From contig CACZDG010000048.1 in the NCBI GenBank assembly GCA_902779865.1, positions 1-39,952 on the forward strand: a DNA stretch of 39,952 bases, written 5' to 3'. Positions 1 through 7,229 of the stretch are shown piece after piece. The translations under genes and the position numbers were made by a program. Numbering within the stretch: the first letter of the stretch is position 1; each line of letters starts with the position of its first letter. This stretch comes from an uncultured bacterium. Lineage in GTDB: Bacteria; Verrucomicrobiota; Kiritimatiellia; RFP12; UBA1067. Under the pieces are notes generated by a model. The model did not search any database and had not been told where the DNA came from. It worked only from the letters and a program-made list of their open reading frames with translations.

Positions 1-2
1 AG

Positions 3-374
3 GGCTGCTACCACAGCTGCCAGATGCAGAACGGCTCGACGATGGACTTGACGGACTGGCCGAGCGACAAGGGCTGGCCCATGTACTCGCGCTTCACGAA
101 CGGCGGAAAGCAGCTTTCGTTCGCAAACGGCACGGTGAACGTGAAACTGGATTCAACCCGTGCCGACGTGAGGGCGTTGGCAAAGACCAAATCTGACGGT
201 GCATACGCAGGCTACTTGCTCAAATGGGGAACAACGACCGGGACGCTGGCAACTCGGAATACGAGCACTACGTTCGTGCTGGATGCGGATTCCGCCCTCA
301 AATACAAGTTGAAGGACGACGGTACAGGACTACTCCTCCTGCCCAAGGGCGGCTTCTTACTCATCGTCAAGTAG
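3..374 (+). CDS. C-terminal end of an unidentified, probably exported protein (5' truncated)
   Basis: The frame is open from the first bases of the window to a TAG at 372-374, so this is the 3' end of a gene that starts outside. The visible ~124 residues are rich in Gly, Ser, Thr, Asp and Lys and contain short beta-strand-like stretches (KQLSFANGTVNVKL, GTLATRNTSTTFVLD). The end is a hydrophobic GGFLLIVK. This composition fits the C-terminus of a large secreted or surface beta-rich protein, but no family is recognised. The last 14 bases of the gene (TCATCGTCAAGTAG) recur at 419-432, 45 bases beyond the stop, so a short duplication of the gene end is possible. An internal ATG at 24 is only an apparent start. 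Confidence 0.6.
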   Translation, partial: GCYHSCQMQNGSTMDLTDWPSDKGWPMYSRFTNGGKQLSFANGTVNVKLDSTRADVRALAKTKSDGAYAGYLLKWGTTTGTLATRNTSTTFVLDADSALKYKLKDDGTGLLLLPKGGFLLIVK

Positions 375-463
375 CAACGGTGGCTACGGCTACGACCTCA
401 TGCGCCGGCAATTCATGGTCATCGTCAAGTAGGGTGTTCGCGGGATAAGTGAGCTTATGCGGG

Positions 464-3400
464 TTATGAAGTAAAGGTGTGGACTCCCGGACCGACGCGG
501 CGATCGGGCTGGTTTGGAAGATGCACGATTGCCGTCGTGTTTGGCGGCACAGTCACCGTTAGCAACACCTTCCCTCCGTCGCGTCGCCAAGAGGTGGCGA
601 TTGTGCCGTTGGGGCCATTTACGGATGCCTTTACCCATGTGAGCGAATTGATGAATTGCGGCGCGATCACGACCTCCCGGAACGCCGTTGCCGAAACGTC
701 CGGAATCGCCGCGCAGCTGCCATCTTTCTCCGGCAGCTGGATGCCGCCAAGATACTGGTATGCCCACGCCATGAAGTCGCCGAACATGATGTGGTTGCGG
801 CTCGCGCCGTCGCCCCAGTCCTCCCATAGCGTGGTACCGCCTTTCTGAATCCATTCGACGGGGGAAGGTTTCGTAGGATTCGTGAGCATCTTGAACGCGA
901 GGTCGGTGCGTCCAGCTCGGCTTAGCGCGCGAAATACGTGCTTGGAACCCAGAAGCCCGATGTCAACATGACATCCCTCTCTTTCCACCGATTCCACGAG
1001 TTTCGCCTCTACCGCCGCACGTTCGCTCTCCGGCACCACGCCGAACGCGAGCGGGAACGCCTGTGCCGTCTGGCGGGCGTTGTCATATACGCCGTTGCCC
1101 TTGTAGAACTTCGCGTGGATTGCAGTCTTGATGGCATCGGCGAGCTTTGCGTAGCGCGCCGCGTCGTCGGCAAGACCCTTGATCGCGGCGATGCGCGAGA
1201 GGATCGCCGCCGCCTGGAGGTAGTAGCAGCTGGATGTGAGTTCCGTTGACGGCACGTGCTTGCGGTTCACATGGTTCCAGTCGCCGATGCCGTGCCGCAC
1301 GAGGTTTCCACGTGCCTTCGTCGAGGTGAAATCGACGTAGCGCTTGAGCGAGGGATACACGACGTCGAGTATGCGGCGGTCGCCGCGATAGCACCAGAGG
1401 TTCCACGTGACAACGGGCATTGCGCTGTCCCACGCAGGGCCGTTGCCCCAACGATAGCCCCATCCGCTCGTGGGGACGATACCGCAGATGTCGCCGTTCC
1501 CGAGCTGCGAGTCCATGATGTCGCGCAGCCATTTCTCGTAGGCGGCCGTGTTCTCGTAGCAGTACTGCGCAAGCTCGGACGCGATGGAGGCATCGCCTGT
1601 CCAGCCGTTCTTTTCGCGGTGCGGACAATCTGTCGGATAGCCGTCCGCGAAATTGGAACGGTACGCACGGTCACCCATCAGCATGAGCGTGTTGAACGTC
1701 TCGTCGGAACACGCGAACGAACCAATCGCCGGGAAGTCGGTGTGGACCACGCAGCCCGTGATGTCCTCCTTGCGTGGCGCGGCGCGAAGTCCCTTGAGGA
1801 CGACGTACTGGAAGCCGTTGTACGTGAAGCGAGGCTCGTACCTCTCAACCTCCGCGCCGGACGAGACGAAGCGGTCTGTCTGGAACTCCGCGCCCGTGGC
1901 GCAGACGGCCTGCGAGGCAGTGTAGCGGAAATGACAGTCGATGCGCCGGACGGACGCAGGCGCGAAGTCTTTGTTCGCGCGCTCGTCGTAGCGGACAACC
2001 AGCACGTCACCCTTTTTCTGCCCGCGCACGTCCATGCGAAGCCACCCCGCGAAGTTCTCCGGGAACTCCACCACGTACGTGCCGTCGGGAAACGCATGAA
2101 TCGCCTTGGGCGCGATCATGCGCATCACCTTCGCGCCAGGACAGTTCTCCGCCACGAGCGCGCCCTTTGGTGCGGACACCTCGGCGGCGCGTATCTCGCG
2201 CTTCGCGAAGTCGGGATGCGCGTAATGGTGTGCGCCGATCACCTCGCCCTCGCGGATGCAGTCGTAGCCGATGGGGCTTTCCACCTGACGCCACGAACCG
2301 TCCGAGACGACCGTCTCCCGCGTGCCGTCTGCATACGTAATCTCAAGCTGCGCGATCATGCGCGGAAAATCGCGCCACGGCGCGACGTCGAAGTTCCACA
2401 CCGCAATCGAGCGCACGTCGTACCAGCCGTGCCCCACCAACACCTTCAACGTATTCTCGCCCGACTTCAGCGCACCGCCGAGATCGTAAGTGGAGTAGAG
2501 GACGTGCTTGTCGTAAGCCGTGGGCGAAGGGTCGAGCACCTTGTCGCCGATTTTGCATCCGTTCAGCGACGCCTCGTAGAAGCCGACGCCCGTTACATGC
2601 AGGAACGCGGAGGCGATGGGCTTGGTGATGGCGATCGTCTTCTCGAATGCCGGGGATGCGATCTCCTCGCGCGTAACAAGCGCCTTGCCGTACGGCGTGT
2701 CACGCAGGGCACCGAGATCCTTTCCGAGCGTTCCGTTAGTCACGATGCGACGGCCATCGGGGAAACGTATCGCACAGATGAACGCCTGCGGGGTTCCCCT
2801 CGCGCCTTTTTTCACTCGGACGGTCATCGTGTTCTTGCCGGGTTTCAGCCACGGTGTCATGTCGCGGAACCGCAGATGGTTCCAGCGGTCCACCTGTCCT
2901 GAATGGCGGTGGAACTCCTTTCCGTTCACGTCGATCTCGTGCCGCGTCGATGCGGCGTGCAGCAACTCCACGTACTCGCCGGGCTTAACGCCGTTGAAGT
3001 CGAACTCAAGGGGAATCACCACGTCACCGCGGGCGTCGGGCTTAGTTACCCAATGCGCGCCGGCCATGTCCGCATCTGGACGCGTTTCGGGCGCGGGGCC
3101 GATCCACTTCGCCTTCCAGTTGTCTGGCGGAAGGATGCCAGTCACCCATGTGGCGGGCGCGCTCCAGTCGGATGCCGCGTCCGCGCCGTCCCACGTGCGC
3201 ACTTTCCACCAGTAACGGCACGACGATGCAAGCTGCTTCCCGCCATACACCACGTCAATCGCGTCCGCGCCAGACACCTTTCCCGAGTCCCACACGTCAC
3301 CCGTATCCGCAGCGAGCTTCTCCTTCGAGCTTGCCACTATGATGTGGTATGCGCTCTGGGTTGTGTTTTTCCCCGCCGCAATCTTCCAGCCTAGGCGTGG

Positions 3401-3562
3401 CGTGGTCGCATCGACACCGCACGGATTCTTCAGGCGTTCAACGGTCAGTGCGTACGGCATTGCACCGAACGCAGTCCACGCCGCGCAGATGATGACAAAG
3501 AAGAGTCCCGTCATGCGTAGTGCACGCGGGTGGATTTTCGCTGTGTGATTGGTGTTTTTCAT
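464..3562 (-). CDS. Secreted alpha-L-rhamnosidase, glycoside hydrolase family 78
   Basis: Predicted to release terminal alpha-L-rhamnose from plant polysaccharides or glycosides by the inverting GH78 mechanism. The 1032-residue protein starts with a basic segment and a hydrophobic signal peptide (residues ~1-33), so it is exported. The N-terminal beta domains begin LTVERLKNPCGVD, typical of GH78. The catalytic (alpha/alpha)6 part holds DCPHREKNGWTGD near residue 645, with D, E and D spaced as in the family active site, and GGTTLWEDW near residue 908, which carries the second catalytic Glu. The start at 3562 is preferred over an upstream in-frame ATG at 3598 because it gives a proper signal peptide and lies 7 bases behind an extended -10 box, implying a leaderless or near-leaderless mRNA. 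It is convergent with the gene at the left edge. Confidence 0.9.
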   Translation of the reverse strand: MKNTNHTAKIHPRALRMTGLFFVIICAAWTAFGAMPYALTVERLKNPCGVDATTPRLGWKIAAGKNTTQSAYHIIVASSKEKLAADTGDVWDSGKVSGADAIDVVYGGKQLASSCRYWWKVRTWDGADAASDWSAPATWVTGILPPDNWKAKWIGPAPETRPDADMAGAHWVTKPDARGDVVIPLEFDFNGVKPGEYVELLHAASTRHEIDVNGKEFHRHSGQVDRWNHLRFRDMTPWLKPGKNTMTVRVKKGARGTPQAFICAIRFPDGRRIVTNGTLGKDLGALRDTPYGKALVTREEIASPAFEKTIAITKPIASAFLHVTGVGFYEASLNGCKIGDKVLDPSPTAYDKHVLYSTYDLGGALKSGENTLKVLVGHGWYDVRSIAVWNFDVAPWRDFPRMIAQLEITYADGTRETVVSDGSWRQVESPIGYDCIREGEVIGAHHYAHPDFAKREIRAAEVSAPKGALVAENCPGAKVMRMIAPKAIHAFPDGTYVVEFPENFAGWLRMDVRGQKKGDVLVVRYDERANKDFAPASVRRIDCHFRYTASQAVCATGAEFQTDRFVSSGAEVERYEPRFTYNGFQYVVLKGLRAAPRKEDITGCVVHTDFPAIGSFACSDETFNTLMLMGDRAYRSNFADGYPTDCPHREKNGWTGDASIASELAQYCYENTAAYEKWLRDIMDSQLGNGDICGIVPTSGWGYRWGNGPAWDSAMPVVTWNLWCYRGDRRILDVVYPSLKRYVDFTSTKARGNLVRHGIGDWNHVNRKHVPSTELTSSCYYLQAAAILSRIAAIKGLADDAARYAKLADAIKTAIHAKFYKGNGVYDNARQTAQAFPLAFGVVPESERAAVEAKLVESVEREGCHVDIGLLGSKHVFRALSRAGRTDLAFKMLTNPTKPSPVEWIQKGGTTLWEDWGDGASRNHIMFGDFMAWAYQYLGGIQLPEKDGSCAAIPDVSATAFREVVIAPQFINSLTWVKASVNGPNGTIATSWRRDGGKVLLTVTVPPNTTAIVHLPNQPDRRVGPGVHTFTS

Positions 3563-3569
3563 GGGCGAA

Positions 3570-3578
3570 ATTGTACCA
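3570..3578 (-). promoter_or_regulatory. Extended -10 promoter of the rhamnosidase
   Basis: On the minus strand TGG-TACAAT ends 7 bases before the ATG at 3562, so transcription should begin at or next to the start codon. No ribosome binding site is visible. The TGN extension matches the other promoters in the window. Confidence 0.6.
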
Positions 3579-3868
3579 AATCCTAATCGCTCGTGCAAGG
3601 GTACGTTTTTACAATTGCGTGGAGGATGGCGGCTTGGTATAATTTCTGCACATCGCGCACGACCACGACGCCGACGCCCAGCGCGACGGCAAGATCGTCA
3701 AGCCCGTGCTTGAATGATTGCCAGATTTCAATTTCGTGCGCTCGTGACATTCTCCAAGCCATCCCTTAAAACTTTTTCCCGGTACTCTTGCGCCAAATCT
3801 CCAAATATTGTATAATGTGCAATGTTTTCATTGGGGTATTGTACCCTAGAACAAAGAACGAGGACAAA
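3579..3868. other. Intergenic stretch between rhamnosidase and the TA region
   Basis: No convincing gene. A plus-strand TGG-TATAAT lies at 3635-3643, followed by a reading frame without ATG (about 3651-3719) that ends ...DGKIVKPVLE, possibly the tail of a deleted gene. A 55-codon minus-strand frame (3583-3750) is open but resembles no family. A second -10-like TATAAT at 3811 precedes the next gene. Confidence 0.4.
3811..3816 (+). promoter_or_regulatory. -10 box upstream of the antitoxin gene
   Basis: TATAAT, 52 bases before the ATG at 3869. It lacks the TGN extension and has no obvious -35, so it is a weaker call than the other promoters. Confidence 0.4.
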
Positions 3869-4090
3869 ATGCCATACGCGGTGATAGAAAAAGAGATTGA
3901 AAGACTTGACGAGGCGCAGCAGAACACTGTCGTTCTGTTCGTTCGTTTTCTGCTGTCGCAGAAAGCCACCGCACCTGTTGGGGGCAGTGAAGCAAGGCCG
4001 CGCCGTTACGACTTCTCGCGAGTGGCGGGGCGTTTGAAACTGCGAGAGGATCCCGTGGCTTTCCAGAGGCGTATCCGCGATGAATGGTAA
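3869..4090 (+). CDS. Antitoxin-like small protein (DUF2281/VapB type) of a degraded TA pair
   Basis: A 73-residue protein with an acidic, helical N-terminal half (EKEIERLDEAQQNTVVLFVRF) of the kind found in DUF2281-like antitoxins, and a C-terminal tail PVAFQRRIRDEW that resembles the toxin-binding end of such proteins. The start at 3869 is chosen over an upstream ATG (3788) because the upstream residues look non-coding and the -10 box lies between them. The toxin frame begins inside the last codons (ATG at 4080), the usual overlap in vapBC operons. The toxin itself carries a large internal deletion, so this antitoxin may be an orphan. Family assignment is by pattern only. Confidence 0.65.
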   Translation: MPYAVIEKEIERLDEAQQNTVVLFVRFLLSQKATAPVGGSEARPRRYDFSRVAGRLKLREDPVAFQRRIRDEW

Positions 4091-4217
4091 GCGTTATCTC
4101 CTCGACACCAATGCCGTCATCGCGGCGACCGCGCTAGTCAACCGCTGCGAGGTCATCACGAACGACAACCATTTCGCCCACCAAAAGCGAGTCCAGGCAA
4201 GGACATATGATTTGTGA
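4080..4217 (+). pseudogene. VapC-type PIN toxin with large internal deletion
   Basis: The 45-residue frame starts like a PIN ribonuclease (RYLLDTNAVIAA, with the first catalytic Asp) and ends like one (CEVITNDNHFAH, the conserved TND strand). The ~80 residues expected between them, with the central acidic residues, are missing. The fusion is in frame and has no internal stop, so a mini-PIN peptide could still be made, but nuclease activity is very unlikely. The start overlaps the antitoxin stop by 11 bases. The shared intergenic repeat (R1) begins at its stop codon. Confidence 0.7.
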
Positions 4218-4337
4218 ATCGTGGAACTGCAAATGAAAGGAACAAGCCCATAGACAGTTAAGACGATAAGGCGGGGAGAAATCCGCCGACAGCATCTTGC
4301 TATGCTGCAAGCAGTCGTTTGAAGAATATGGTATAAT
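4214..4337 (+). repeat. Intergenic repeat copy R1
   Basis: First of five related copies (R1-R5). Shared parts in order: ATCGTGGAACTGCAAATG, GAAAGGAAC, an A/G-rich GTTAAGACGATAAGG block, a hairpin with arms GGCGG and CCGCC, then a second hairpin CAGCAT...ATGCTG, and finally TATGG-TATAAT. The last part is the extended -10 promoter of the next gene (4372). Confidence 0.8.
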
Positions 4338-4371
4338 AGTTGGCACATCCGGCAGAGGAAGTTAAAGAAAA

Positions 4372-4680
4372 ATGGCAGAAGTAGTGGAACAGCCTAAGAA
4401 AAAGGTGTACGTTGAGACCACGGTCGTCAGCGACGCCACCGCTTTGCCTACGAATGACCTTACTCTTGCTGGATGTCAAATGGCTACTCGCGAGAGGTGC
4501 AAGATGAGACATGACGCAACACTTGAGGAAATGTGGCGTATCAAGCGTGAGATTGCGTTGGAATATCCTACGCTTGAAGACTATTTCAAAGGGATGCTTG
4601 CTTATCAGGAAGAGGAACGCCGCCGTGGCGTGAAGTTCGTGTCATTCCCTCCACGCAAACCGGAACCGGCAATGGCCTAA
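4372..4680 (+). CDS. Fusion of a PIN-toxin N-terminus to a PIN-partner protein
   Basis: The 102-residue frame has two parts. Residues ~8-42 (KKKVYVETTVVS ... LAGCQMATRE) match the N-termini of the PIN proteins at 4850 and 5710. Residues 45-102, from an internal ATG at 4504, align with the 59-residue partner at 6207 (LEEMWRIKREI against LEELWAVKEEL, then ML..Q..EE...G..FV..P). The simplest explanation is deletion of most of a PIN gene joined in frame to its downstream partner. The internal ATG could still express the partner alone. An extended -10 lies 34 bases upstream and AGAGGA provides a ribosome site. The last codons (ATG GCC TAA) lie inside repeat R2. Confidence 0.65.
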   Translation: MAEVVEQPKKKVYVETTVVSDATALPTNDLTLAGCQMATRERCKMRHDATLEEMWRIKREIALEYPTLEDYFKGMLAYQEEERRRGVKFVSFPPRKPEPAMA

Positions 4681-4806
4681 CAATCTCAAATCGTGAAACT
4701 GAAAATGAAAGGAACAGCCATAGACCGTTAAAACGATAAGGCGGAGAAATCCGCCGACAGCAATTTGCAATGCTGCAAAACGCAGATTGCGAAAATGTGT
4801 TATAAT
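4670..4806 (+). repeat. Intergenic repeat copy R2
   Basis: Begins inside the preceding gene at CAATGGCCTAAC, supplying its last residues (Met-Ala) and stop. It then runs through CAATCTCAAATCGTG, GAAAGGAACA, a perfect hairpin GGCGGA-GAAA-TCCGCC, a second imperfect hairpin (CAGCA...TGCTG), and ends with TGT-TATAAT, the extended -10 of the next unit. Confidence 0.85.
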
Positions 4807-4849
4807 AATCCCGTTTTCAGGTACGAGTTGTATGAGGATAATGTGCTAG

Positions 4850-5350
4850 ATGAGCGAAAGTGAAAAAAAGAAAGTTTACCTAGAGTCGACTATCTTTGGA
4901 TACTTGACAGGACGGCCAAGTGCGATCCCCAAGACCGCATATTGGCAGGCGCTTACGCGTCAGTGGTGGGAAATATGCCGTCCGAAGGTTGATTGCTTTA
5001 TTTCGCGTTGGGTGATAAGCGAATCTGAGGATGGCGATGCCGATGCTGTCGAGCGTCGTATGTCTGTACTGAAGGACATTCCCGCGATTCGTCCAAATGC
5101 TGAAAAAGTAGCCGTTCTTGCCCAGCAGTTGATTCAGACCCATGCCTTGCCGGAAAAGGAAGTCGTTGACGCTTTCCATATAGCCACGGCGACAGTTGAC
5201 GGCATGGACTATCTTCTCACTTGGAATTGTAAACATCTGGCAAACTATGTTGCGTTGCCAAAGACGTATGCGGTTCTTACGGAAGCGGGGTACAATTGTC
5301 CCGTCATAATTACGCCCGAAAAGTATTTGGAGGAATGTCAAGATGAATGA
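4850..5350 (+). CDS. PIN-domain protein, VapC-like toxin (module 1)
   Basis: A 166-residue putative ribonuclease of the PIN fold. It opens KKKVYLESTIFGYLTGRPS, where Glu replaces the usual first Asp, and carries VVDAFHIATATVDGMDYLLTWNCKHLAN in its C-terminal half with the conserved D-H-D pattern. The central segment ISESEDGDADAVERR gives further acidic residues. It is the same length as its paralogue at 5710 and clearly homologous to it. The downstream partner overlaps by 8 bases (ATGAATGA), so the two are translationally coupled. The likely role is an RNA-cleaving toxin, but this PIN subgroup is poorly characterised and the partner is not a standard VapB. Confidence 0.75.
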   Translation: MSESEKKKVYLESTIFGYLTGRPSAIPKTAYWQALTRQWWEICRPKVDCFISRWVISESEDGDADAVERRMSVLKDIPAIRPNAEKVAVLAQQLIQTHALPEKEVVDAFHIATATVDGMDYLLTWNCKHLANYVALPKTYAVLTEAGYNCPVIITPEKYLEECQDE

Positions 5351-5549
5351 GACGATAGAAATGCTTTTACAGAAGACTTCCTATGATTCGATCGTGGATC
5401 GGATACACGAGACGCGTCATCGCATCGCGGCATATTTTGGCAACGACTTTATGCGCATGGCCAAATTCGGTGCGGGCGAACTTGATCTGCCGTCAGATTT
5501 TTTTGCCGGATCGCGTAAGGACTCGCAAGCCTCGCTTGCAATGGCTTAA
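5343..5549 (+). CDS. Small partner (putative antitoxin) of PIN module 1
   Basis: A 68-residue protein with YDSIVDRIHETRHRIAAYFGND, a helical segment like those of small antitoxins found after PIN genes (pattern D-x-I-V-x-x-I-x-x-x-R). It starts inside the PIN stop region and has its own TAA at 5547. The final residues are Met-Ala, as in the proteins ending at 4680 and 6386, because the repeat begins within the gene. The antitoxin role is inferred from position, size and overlap only. Confidence 0.6.
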   Translation: MNETIEMLLQKTSYDSIVDRIHETRHRIAAYFGNDFMRMAKFGAGELDLPSDFFAGSRKDSQASLAMA

Positions 5550-5709
5550 ACCAATCTCAAATCGTGAAACTGAAATGAAAGGAATAAGCCCATAGACAGT
5601 TAAAACGATAAGGCGGGGAGAAATCAGCACCACTCTAGTGACCGCTTCGCGGCGGTTTGCGATCGGTGGATATGACAGAAATTTGCAATGCCGTAAGCGG
5701 GAAGCGAGA
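5539..5709 (+). repeat. Intergenic repeat copy R3 (variant core)
   Basis: Starts CAATGGCTTAAACCAATCTC inside the preceding gene and keeps the ATCGTGAAACTG, GAAAGGAA and GTTAAAACGATAAGGCGG blocks. The usual GGCGG/CCGCC hairpin is replaced by a different insert with its own hairpin (ACCGC-TTCGCG-GCGGT). The distal part AATTTGCAATG is recognisable, but no TATAAT is present, so the next gene may depend on another promoter. Confidence 0.75.
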
Positions 5710-6210
5710 ATGAAGGAAGAAACTGTACAGGACAAAAAGAAGGTCTATGTTGAGACAAGCGTAATCGGGTATCTGGTTGCGCGTCCGTCGCGTGACGTCA
5801 TAAAAAACGCCTGGCAGGTCGCTACGCGGGAATGGTGGGAGACGGCTCGCGAGCATTACGAGTTGTACACTTCACCTGTGGTGGAACGTGAAGCTGCAAA
5901 TGGCGACGCAGATGCCGCCGCCCGTAGATTGGCGGCAATCAAGGCTGTGCAGTCGATTTCGATGTGCGATGAGATGGTGGCACTTGCGGAGAAATTACTA
6001 GAAGCGACAGCCGTTCCCCGAACTAGCTTCGACGATGCTCTTCACATCTCGGTGGCGTCAATAGCCGGAATGGACTTTTTGTTGTCCTGGAACTGCCGAC
6101 ACATCGCCAACCCCGAAACGCGTCCTCTCATTCGCAAGGTTTGCGAAGAGATGGGCTACCGCTATCCTGAAATCTGTACCCCGTTTGAAATGCTGGGAGG
6201 AATGCCATGA
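5710..6210 (+). CDS. PIN-domain protein, VapC-like toxin (module 2)
   Basis: A 166-residue paralogue of the protein at 4850. It begins DKKKVYVETSVIGYLVARPS, then WQVATREWWETA, a central SPVVEREAANGDADAAARRL, and DDALHISVASIAGMDFLLSWNCRHIAN with the conserved acidic and His residues of this PIN subgroup. It is better conserved than module 1 (standard VVxREAxxGDxDAAxRRL pattern). The start at 5710 is chosen because the upstream in-frame ATG (5638) lies within repeat R3. The partner gene overlaps by ATGA. Confidence 0.8.
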   Translation: MKEETVQDKKKVYVETSVIGYLVARPSRDVIKNAWQVATREWWETAREHYELYTSPVVEREAANGDADAAARRLAAIKAVQSISMCDEMVALAEKLLEATAVPRTSFDDALHISVASIAGMDFLLSWNCRHIANPETRPLIRKVCEEMGYRYPEICTPFEMLGGMP

Positions 6211-6386
6211 ACAAAGAGAATGATTATCTGGAAGAACTTTGGGCAGTGAAGGAAGAGTTGTCTTCTCGGTTCACGTCCTTCCGTGATTTTTTCAACGATA
6301 TGCTGAAATGGCAGCACGATGAAGAGGCGAAGGGACGGGATTTCGTGCGACTGCCGAGTGCGCAAAGCATGCCCACAATGGCTTAA
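6207..6386 (+). CDS. Small partner (putative antitoxin) of PIN module 2
   Basis: A 59-residue protein too short for default gene callers. It starts at the ATGA overlap with the PIN stop, 7 bases after GGGAGG. It contains LEELWAVKEELSS, then FNDMLKWQHDEEAKG and FVRLP, and aligns with the C-terminal part of the fusion at 4372, which defines a small family. It ends Met-Ala-stop inside repeat R4. The antitoxin role is inferred from position. Confidence 0.65.
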   Translation: MNKENDYLEELWAVKEELSSRFTSFRDFFNDMLKWQHDEEAKGRDFVRLPSAQSMPTMA

Positions 6387-6512
6387 CAATCTCAAATCGT
6401 GGAACTGCAAATGAAAGGAACAGCCATAGACCGTTAAAACGATAAGGCGGAGAGATCCGCCGACAGCAATTTGCAATGCTGCAAAGCAGTCACCACGGAA
6501 ATGTGGTATAAT
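6376..6512 (+). repeat. Intergenic repeat copy R4
   Basis: Starts CAATGGCTTAAC inside the preceding gene. Contains CAATCTCAAATCGTGG, GAAAGGAACAGCC, the GGCGG/CCGCC hairpin and the CAGCA/TGCTG hairpin, and ends TGG-TATAAT at 6504-6512, the extended -10 box of the mntA-like gene. It is very similar to R2 in its 5' part. Confidence 0.85.
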
Positions 6513-6533
6513 GTTAACCGTTTTCACATGTGC

Positions 6534-6824
6534 ATGTTAGACGAGATACGGGCGAAGCGGGATGAAATCTACGCTATCGCGAGGAGGCACAAGGCCGAAA
6601 AGCTTTGGGCTTTTGGCTCATGTGCCCGCAAGGAGGAACGTCCCGACAGCGACGTGGACATTTTGGTGAAGTTCAATGACGGGGCGTCGTTGTTCGATCA
6701 GGGCGCGATTCAGGCTGGATTGTCTTCCGTTTTGGGGCATGACGTAGATGTTGTGGATAGTGACGTATTGACACGGGAGCCTTATTTTGCTTATGCCGTG
6801 AGAAAGGATTTGGTGCCGTTATGA
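6534..6824 (+). CDS. mntA: MntA-type nucleotidyltransferase antitoxin
   Basis: Minimal nucleotidyltransferase of 96 residues, with GSCARKEERPDSDVDILV: the GS motif at residues 28-29 and the catalytic Asp pair at 40 and 42. In the known HepT-MntA systems this enzyme silences the HEPN ribonuclease by adding AMP to its active-site Tyr. The partner that follows, overlapping by ATGA, is such a HEPN protein. The start could be 6528 or 6534; both lie only 15-21 bases after the -10 box at 6507 and no ribosome site is seen. The gene forms one unit of the cassette-like run. Confidence 0.88.
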   Translation: MLDEIRAKRDEIYAIARRHKAEKLWAFGSCARKEERPDSDVDILVKFNDGASLFDQGAIQAGLSSVLGHDVDVVDSDVLTREPYFAYAVRKDLVPL

Positions 6825-7225
6825 CAGAAATGGAATCTGTGAAAAACGCCCAACGGCTGTTCCACATTTTGCAGGCTGTGCAACGCATATATCGGTCGGT
6901 GGAAGGAGTGTCTTACGAGATGTTTCTGGCAGATGAGGACAAGCAAGGTAATGTAGTCAGATGTCTGGAGGTAATTGGTGAGGCGGCCAATCATGTTTCA
7001 GAAGAGATATGCGCTGCCAATCCTGAGATTCCGTGGGCTGCAATTATCGGGATGCGCAACAATCTCATACATGGCTACAATGAGGTGAACTACAGGCTTG
7101 TGTGGGGAACGGTGCAGAATGATTTGAAACAGCTTGAGGTACGGATTCCGCAGATCATAAGCGGGTTGGACATGCCGTTGGATTTCAAGGTTGATCACTC
7201 AACGGATGATGCCGCAACCTTTTAA
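6821..7225 (+). CDS. hepT: HepT-type HEPN ribonuclease toxin (DUF86)
   Basis: A 134-residue HEPN protein. The active motif RNNLIHGY is at residues 79-86, fitting the R-x4-H-x-Y pattern: Arg and His are needed for RNA cleavage, and the Tyr is the AMP-accepting residue in characterised systems. It is coupled to the nucleotidyltransferase by a 4-base overlap. All key residues are present, so the pair looks functional. The end does not carry the Met-Ala tail of the PIN partners. Repeat R5 begins a few bases after the stop. Confidence 0.9.
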   Translation: MTEMESVKNAQRLFHILQAVQRIYRSVEGVSYEMFLADEDKQGNVVRCLEVIGEAANHVSEEICAANPEIPWAAIIGMRNNLIHGYNEVNYRLVWGTVQNDLKQLEVRIPQIISGLDMPLDFKVDHSTDDAATF

Positions 7226-7229
7226 TCAA

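Noticed and set aside
361-432. Direct repeat TCATCGTCAAGTAG as an attachment site
   Set aside because: Only 14 bases, with no integrase or element between the copies; a local duplication of the gene end is enough.
1256-2902. 548-codon plus-strand frame opposite the rhamnosidase
   Set aside because: Rich in Arg, Val and His without domain motifs; it is a GC-driven shadow of the GH78 gene.
3583-3750. 55-codon minus-strand frame upstream of the rhamnosidase
   Set aside because: No recognisable family and no clear ribosome site; probably chance.
4700-4735. Short conserved peptide (MKGTAIDR) in R2 and R4
   Set aside because: R1, R3 and R5 read MKGTSP or similar and stop early. The ATGAAAGGAACA block is better explained as a former ribosome binding region, since GAAAGGAAC precedes many genes here.
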